Below, piece after piece: positions 13,134 through 16,246 of a stretch of DNA of 16,246 bases. The DNA is taken from positions 1 to 16,246 of the forward strand of contig DATKKS010000071.1 of assembly GCA_035542815.1 (NCBI GenBank). The letters are read 5' to 3'. Position 1 is the first letter of the stretch. Each line of letters opens with the position of its first letter. The DNA comes from JACRLI01 sp035542815 (lineage in GTDB: Bacteria; Eisenbacteria; RBG-16-71-46; JACRLI01). The notes beneath the pieces are model-generated. The model made no database searches. It had not been told where the DNA came from and was given only the letters and a program-made list of their open reading frames with translations. The translations under genes were made by a program, and so were the position numbers.

Positions 13134-14252
13134 ATGAGTCCCAGACGGGTGCGGGTGCGCCTGGGGGCGCGCTCCTACGACGTGCTGATCGGCGCGGGCC
13201 TGCTGCCGCGGCTGCCCGGGCTCCTCCGGCGGTGGTCGCCGGCGCGGACCGTGTGGCTGGTGACCGACACCCGCGTCGCCCGGCTGCACGCGGGCCCGCT
13301 GGCGGCGCGGCTGCGGCGCTCAGGCTACCGCGTCCACCTGAGCGCGGTGCCGCCGGGCGAAAGGTCCAAGTGCGCGCGGATGCTGGAGCGCCTGGTGCGG
13401 GACGGGCTGCGCGCCGGGATCCGGCGCGACGCGCTGCTGCTGGCGCTGGGCGGGGGGGTGGTGGGGGACCTGGCGGGGCTGGTGGCGGGCACCTACCTCC
13501 GGGGCCTGCCGTGGGTGCAGCTGCCGACCACGCTGCTGGCCCAGGTGGACGCCAGCGTCGGGGGGAAGGTGGGGGTGGACGTGGGGCCGCACAAGAACTC
13601 GCTGGGGCTGTTCCTCCAGCCCCTGGCGGTGGTGGCCGACGTGGCGGTGCTCCGCACCCAGTCGGCGCGCCAGTTTCGGTGCGGCCTGGCCGAGGCGATC
13701 AAGATGAGCGTCGCCCTCAGCCGGCAGGAGTTCGCCTGGCTGGAGCGGCACGTGCCGCGGCTGGCCCCGGGCAGCCCGCCGGCGCTCCTGGCGGAGCTGG
13801 TGGCGCGGGCGGTGCGGATGAAGGCCGCGGTGGTGGCCGAGGACGAGCTGGACCGCGGCCGGCGGGCGCTGCTGAACTTCGGGCACACGCTGGGGCACGC
13901 CCTGGAGGGGGCCTGCGGGTACCGCCGGTTGCTCCACGGGGAGGCGGTGGCGATCGGGTGCGCCTTCGCCGCGGGCTGGTCGGCCCGCCTGCGCCGGCTG
14001 CCGCCGGCGGACCTCCGGCGGGTGGTGGCGCTGCTGCAGGCCGCCCGGCTGCCGGTGCGCCCGCCGCGGGTCCCGGCAGCCCGCCTCCGGGCCCTGATCC
14101 TGGGGGATAAGAAGCAGTCCGATAATGGATTAGCCTTCGTGTTGACAGGCCCCCTGGGCGGTGGTAGCGTGAAGCGCCTTCGGAATAGCCAAGGCCTGGC
14201 GCGGGCCCTGAACGCGTTCCTGGAGCCGCGCCCGGCGGAGGAGCGACCCTGA
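13134..14252 (+). CDS. aroB: 3-dehydroquinate synthase
   Basis: A 372-residue enzyme of the shikimate pathway that converts DAHP to 3-dehydroquinate using NAD+ and a divalent metal. Motifs in order: ALGGGVVGDLAGLVAGTYLR (105-124, NAD binding), LPTTLLAQVDASVGGKVGVD (130-149), HKN at 153-155, GLAEAIK with the metal ligand E187, NFGHTLGHALE with H251, HGEAVAIG with H268, and DKKQSDN near 327. All metal ligands and substrate lysines are present, so it should be active. The ATG at 13134 lies just 7 bp after a good -10 box and lacks a Shine-Dalgarno. Its stop overlaps the probable CTG start of aroQ (CTGA). Its 3' end also contains a promoter-like sequence at 14142-14170. Confidence 0.97.
   Translation: MSPRRVRVRLGARSYDVLIGAGLLPRLPGLLRRWSPARTVWLVTDTRVARLHAGPLAARLRRSGYRVHLSAVPPGERSKCARMLERLVRDGLRAGIRRDALLLALGGGVVGDLAGLVAGTYLRGLPWVQLPTTLLAQVDASVGGKVGVDVGPHKNSLGLFLQPLAVVADVAVLRTQSARQFRCGLAEAIKMSVALSRQEFAWLERHVPRLAPGSPPALLAELVARAVRMKAAVVAEDELDRGRRALLNFGHTLGHALEGACGYRRLLHGEAVAIGCAFAAGWSARLRRLPPADLRRVVALLQAARLPVRPPRVPAARLRALILGDKKQSDNGLAFVLTGPLGGGSVKRLRNSQGLARALNAFLEPRPAEERP
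14142..14170 (+). promoter_or_regulatory. Near-consensus promoter inside the end of aroB
   Basis: A perfect -35, TTGACA (14142-14147), is 17 bp upstream of TAGCGT (14165-14170), which is preceded by TGG as an extended -10. A start near 14177 would give a leader of about 70 nt before aroQ. It lies within the last 40 codons of aroB. It would let aroQ-accB-pilT be transcribed without aroB. Confidence 0.6.
14237..14243 (+). promoter_or_regulatory. Shine-Dalgarno of aroQ
   Basis: GGAGGAG lies 5 nt before CTG 14249 and 20 nt before the first canonical start, GTG 14264. It therefore supports initiation at the CTG (or the ATC at 14252). It sits in the last codons of aroB. Confidence 0.7.
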
Positions 14253-14686
14253 TCCGGATCCTGGTGCTGCACGGGCCCAACCTGAATCTGCTGGGGAAGC
14301 GCGAGCCGGAGATCTACGGCCGGGCGAGCCTGGAGGAGGTCAACTCCGGGCTGGCGCGCCGGGCGGGGGAGCTGGGGATCCAGGTGGAGTGCCGCCAGTC
14401 CAACCACGAGGGGCAGCTCATCGACTGGATCCAGGCGGCTCCCGGCGGGTTCCAGGGACTGGTGCTGAACCCGGGCGGGCTGACCACTTCCAGCGTGGCG
14501 TTGCGCGACGCGGTGCTGGCGGCGGGGCTGCCGACGGTGGAGGTGCACATCTCGAACATCCACGCGCGGGAGGAGTTCCGGCGCGGCTCGCTCATCTCCG
14601 GAGCGGCCTGGGGCAGCATCACCGGGCTGGGCCCGTCCGGATATCAACTGGCCCTGGAGGCGCTCGCCGGACGGCTGCAGGCCTGA
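14249..14686 (+). CDS. aroQ: Type II 3-dehydroquinate dehydratase
   Basis: A 145-residue type II dehydroquinase, the enzyme after AroB in the shikimate pathway. Recognisable parts: first strand IRILVLHGPNLNLLG, the flexible active-site loop KREPEIYG with R18 and catalytic Y23, N74 in LNPGG, VEVHISN with E98 and H100, and R111 in HAREEFRR. The segment usually written NPGxxTHTS reads NPGGLTTSS, so the normally conserved active-site histidine (His81 in the Mycobacterium tuberculosis enzyme) is T80. The start is placed at CTG 14249, because the conserved first strand begins there, GGAGGAG is 5 nt upstream, and CTGA overlaps the aroB stop. GTG 14264 would cut off most of that strand. Activity is likely but altered kinetics are possible. 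Confidence 0.9.
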   Translation: MIRILVLHGPNLNLLGKREPEIYGRASLEEVNSGLARRAGELGIQVECRQSNHEGQLIDWIQAAPGGFQGLVLNPGGLTTSSVALRDAVLAAGLPTVEVHISNIHAREEFRRGSLISGAAWGSITGLGPSGYQLALEALAGRLQA

Positions 14687-14696
14687 CGGCTCCACC

Positions 14697-15224
14697 ATGA
14701 CCCCGAAAGTGAGTTCCAAGTCCGGGCGGTCGCACAAGGCCGCCTCGCCGCACGCCGCCGGCGGCGGCAAGCCCGCCTACCTGGACGAGCTGCGGGCGCT
14801 CATCGAGCTGGCCGCCGAGACCGGCATCTCCGACCTGGAGGTGCAGTCCAACGGCCGGGTGTTCCGCATCGGCCGCAACGGCCAGGCCTTTTCCCCGGCG
14901 GCGGTGTCCCTGCCCGCGGTGGTACACGCGCCGGCCGCGGCCGCGCCGGCCGCGCCCGTGGCGGCTGACGAATCGAGCCGCTACGTGCGCATTACCTCGC
15001 CCCTGGTGGGCACGTTCTACGCCGCCCCCGCCCCCGACGCCGACCCCTACGTGGAAGTGGGCTCGCGGGTGGCCGCCGGGCAGACCGTCTGTATCGTCGA
15101 GGCCATGAAGCTCATGAATGAGATCCCGGCCGAAACGGCCGGGCGGATCGTCCGGATCCTGGTGCAGAACGCCAAGCCGGTGGAGTACGGCCAGGAGCTC
15201 TTTTGGCTGGACCCGGAGGCCTGA
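14697..15224 (+). CDS. accB: Biotin carboxyl carrier protein of acetyl-CoA carboxylase
   Basis: A 175-residue BCCP that carries carboxybiotin between biotin carboxylase and carboxyltransferase to make malonyl-CoA. The biotinylation motif EAMKLMNE is intact with K138. The C-terminal biotinyl domain spans about 96-175 (ITSPLVGTFYAAPAPDADPY, the BCCP thumb region, then VGSRVAAGQTVCIVEAMK). The N-terminal domain (about 27-62) has the usual DELRALIELAAETGISDLEV. An Ala/Pro-rich linker joins the two, and a 25-residue Lys/Ser/His-rich extension precedes them. The ATG at 14697 follows aroQ by 10 bp with no clear Shine-Dalgarno. The usual partner accC is not the next gene. Its product, malonyl-CoA, is the substrate of the FabD encoded in the same window. 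Confidence 0.97.
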   Translation: MTPKVSSKSGRSHKAASPHAAGGGKPAYLDELRALIELAAETGISDLEVQSNGRVFRIGRNGQAFSPAAVSLPAVVHAPAAAAPAAPVAADESSRYVRITSPLVGTFYAAPAPDADPYVEVGSRVAAGQTVCIVEAMKLMNEIPAETAGRIVRILVQNAKPVEYGQELFWLDPEA

Positions 15225-15244
15225 CTTGCCGATAACCCTTCTCG

Positions 15245-16246
15245 ATGAGCGTCGATCTCCGCCGCACCCTCGAGAAGATGGTCCAAGCCGGGGCCTCCGA
15301 CCTCCATCTCAAGGTGGGGGTGCCGCCGTGCCTGCGCATTAACGGCGAGCTGATCCGCCTGGAAGACCCGCCGCCGTCCCTGCAGGACGCCCGCGCCATC
15401 ATCGACGAACTCCTCAAGCCTCACCAGAAGCAGATCTTCGAGGACAGCCGCGAGGTGGACTTCGCCTTCGGAGTGCCGGGCCTGGCCCGCTTCCGGGCCA
15501 ACTTCTACCAGCAGCGGGGCACCTTCGCCCTGTGCTTCCGCCAGGTGCCGATGTCCGTGCCCACGCTGGAGGACCTGCACCTGCCGATGGTCCTGGCGGA
15601 GCTGTCCAAGCGGCCTCGCGGGCTCATCCTGGTGACCGGGGCCACCGGCTCGGGCAAGTCCACCACCCTGGCCTCGATGATCAACGTGATGAACCACGAG
15701 CTGCCGCGCACCGTGATCACGGTGGAGGACCCCATCGAGTTCCTGCACACCGACCGGCTGTGCTACATCAGCCAGCGCGAGGTGGGGCTGGACACCGAGA
15801 GCTTCGGCGAGGGCCTCAAGCACGTCCTGCGGCAGGACCCCGACGTGATCCTGGTCGGCGAGATCCGCGACGTCGAGACCATGAGCACCGTGCTGAGCGC
15901 GGCCGACACCGGGCACCTGGTGTTCTCCACGCTGCACACCACCGACTCGGTGCAGACCGTGAACCGCATCCTCTCGTTCTTCCCGCCGGAGCAGCGCGAG
16001 GAGGCCCGCTTCCTGATCAGCTCCACACTGCAGGCGGTGATCTCGCAGCGGCTGATCCCCCGGGCCGACGGCAAGGGCCGGGTACCGGCCGCGGAGGTGC
16101 TGGTCACCACCGCCACGGTGCGCGAGTACATCGAGGACCCGGCCAAGACCCCGCTGATCCGCCAGCTGATCGCCGAGGGCGCGGCCCAGTACGGCACCCA
16201 GAACTTCGACCAGTCGGTGATGCAGCTCTACACGCAGGGGCTCATC
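15245..16246 (+). CDS. pilT: Type IV pilus retraction ATPase, PilT/PilU family (partial)
   Basis: The frame is open for 334 codons from ATG 15245 to the window end; families are usually about 345-380 residues, so only the C-terminal tail is missing. The N-terminal PAS-like part contains the typical ASDLHLKVGVPPCLRINGEL. The ATPase core shows Walker A GATGSGKST (132-140), the Asp box VEDPIEF (160-166), Walker B DPDVILVGEIRD (198-209) and the His box STLHTTDSVQTVNRI (228-242). It hydrolyses ATP at the inner membrane to disassemble pilin fibres. PilT and the PilT-like PilU cannot be separated with confidence here. The gene follows accB by 20 bp with a weak ribosome-binding site, and no other pilus genes are in the window. 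Confidence 0.93.
   Translation, partial: MSVDLRRTLEKMVQAGASDLHLKVGVPPCLRINGELIRLEDPPPSLQDARAIIDELLKPHQKQIFEDSREVDFAFGVPGLARFRANFYQQRGTFALCFRQVPMSVPTLEDLHLPMVLAELSKRPRGLILVTGATGSGKSTTLASMINVMNHELPRTVITVEDPIEFLHTDRLCYISQREVGLDTESFGEGLKHVLRQDPDVILVGEIRDVETMSTVLSAADTGHLVFSTLHTTDSVQTVNRILSFFPPEQREEARFLISSTLQAVISQRLIPRADGKGRVPAAEVLVTTATVREYIEDPAKTPLIRQLIAEGAAQYGTQNFDQSVMQLYTQGLI

Noticed and set aside
14264..14686. aroQ starting at GTG 14264
   Set aside because: This start removes most of the conserved first beta strand and lies 20 nt from the only good ribosome-binding site; CTG 14249 fits better.
14920..14965. Palindromic GC-rich stretch containing GCGGCCGC and GGCCGCGGCC
   Set aside because: It falls in the Ala/Pro linker of accB, where alternating GCC/GCG/CCG codons create palindromes without any separate function.

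Overview
The window is about 16 kb of very GC-rich bacterial chromosome (roughly 70% GC or more, strong G/C bias at third codon positions). Every credible gene lies on the + strand. The zinc-ribbon L32, lipoprotein-type solute-binding protein, ECF sigma/anti-sigma pair and PilT-type ATPase fit a didermic, type IV pilus-bearing bacterium. The gene order would suit an uncultivated high-GC phylum such as Eisenbacteria or Gemmatimonadota, but that placement is inference and not proven by the sequence. No rRNA, tRNA, CRISPR array, insertion sequence or phage gene was seen.

Layout. (1) 1-382: the last 14 codons of an unidentified gene, a 3 x 72-bp GC-rich tandem repeat, and an AT-rich promoter island. 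(2) 383-7262: a classical fatty-acid synthesis and translation cluster: yceD (DUF177), rpmF, plsX, fabH, fabD, fabG, acpP, fabF, rnc. acpP has its own leader, strong Shine-Dalgarno and likely promoter. (3) 7252-9727: a tightly overlapping zinc/manganese-type ABC importer (znuA-znuC-znuB-like) whose first gene begins inside the end of rnc. (4) 9728-9960: a 233-bp structured, G/C-extreme intergenic region. (5) 9961-11637: an exported TPR protein. (6) 11756-13037: an ECF sigma factor and its membrane-anchored zinc-finger anti-sigma factor, closed by a perfect 13-bp hairpin. (7) 13134-15224: aroB, aroQ and accB. (8) 15245-16246: a PilT/PilU-type ATPase that runs off the end.

How the genes work together. 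plsX-fabH-fabD-fabG-acpP-fabF supply initiation, malonyl loading, first reduction, carrier and condensation for type II fatty-acid synthesis, and accB supplies the biotin carrier for malonyl-CoA. aroB and aroQ catalyse steps 2 and 3 of the shikimate pathway. Many junctions use 4-bp stop/start overlaps: ATGA for fabD/fabG and znuA/znuC, GTGA for znuC/znuB, and apparently CTGA for aroB/aroQ. This points to widespread translational coupling.

Most of the window is ordinary housekeeping content. The points worth a second look are the aroQ gene (non-canonical CTG start and loss of a normally conserved active-site histidine), a probable leaderless aroB mRNA, a near-consensus promoter buried in the end of aroB, the 72-bp repeat array, the structured leader at 9728-9960, and the attachment of a metal importer to the fab/rnc cluster. 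I found no convincing evidence of an entirely new multi-gene system.
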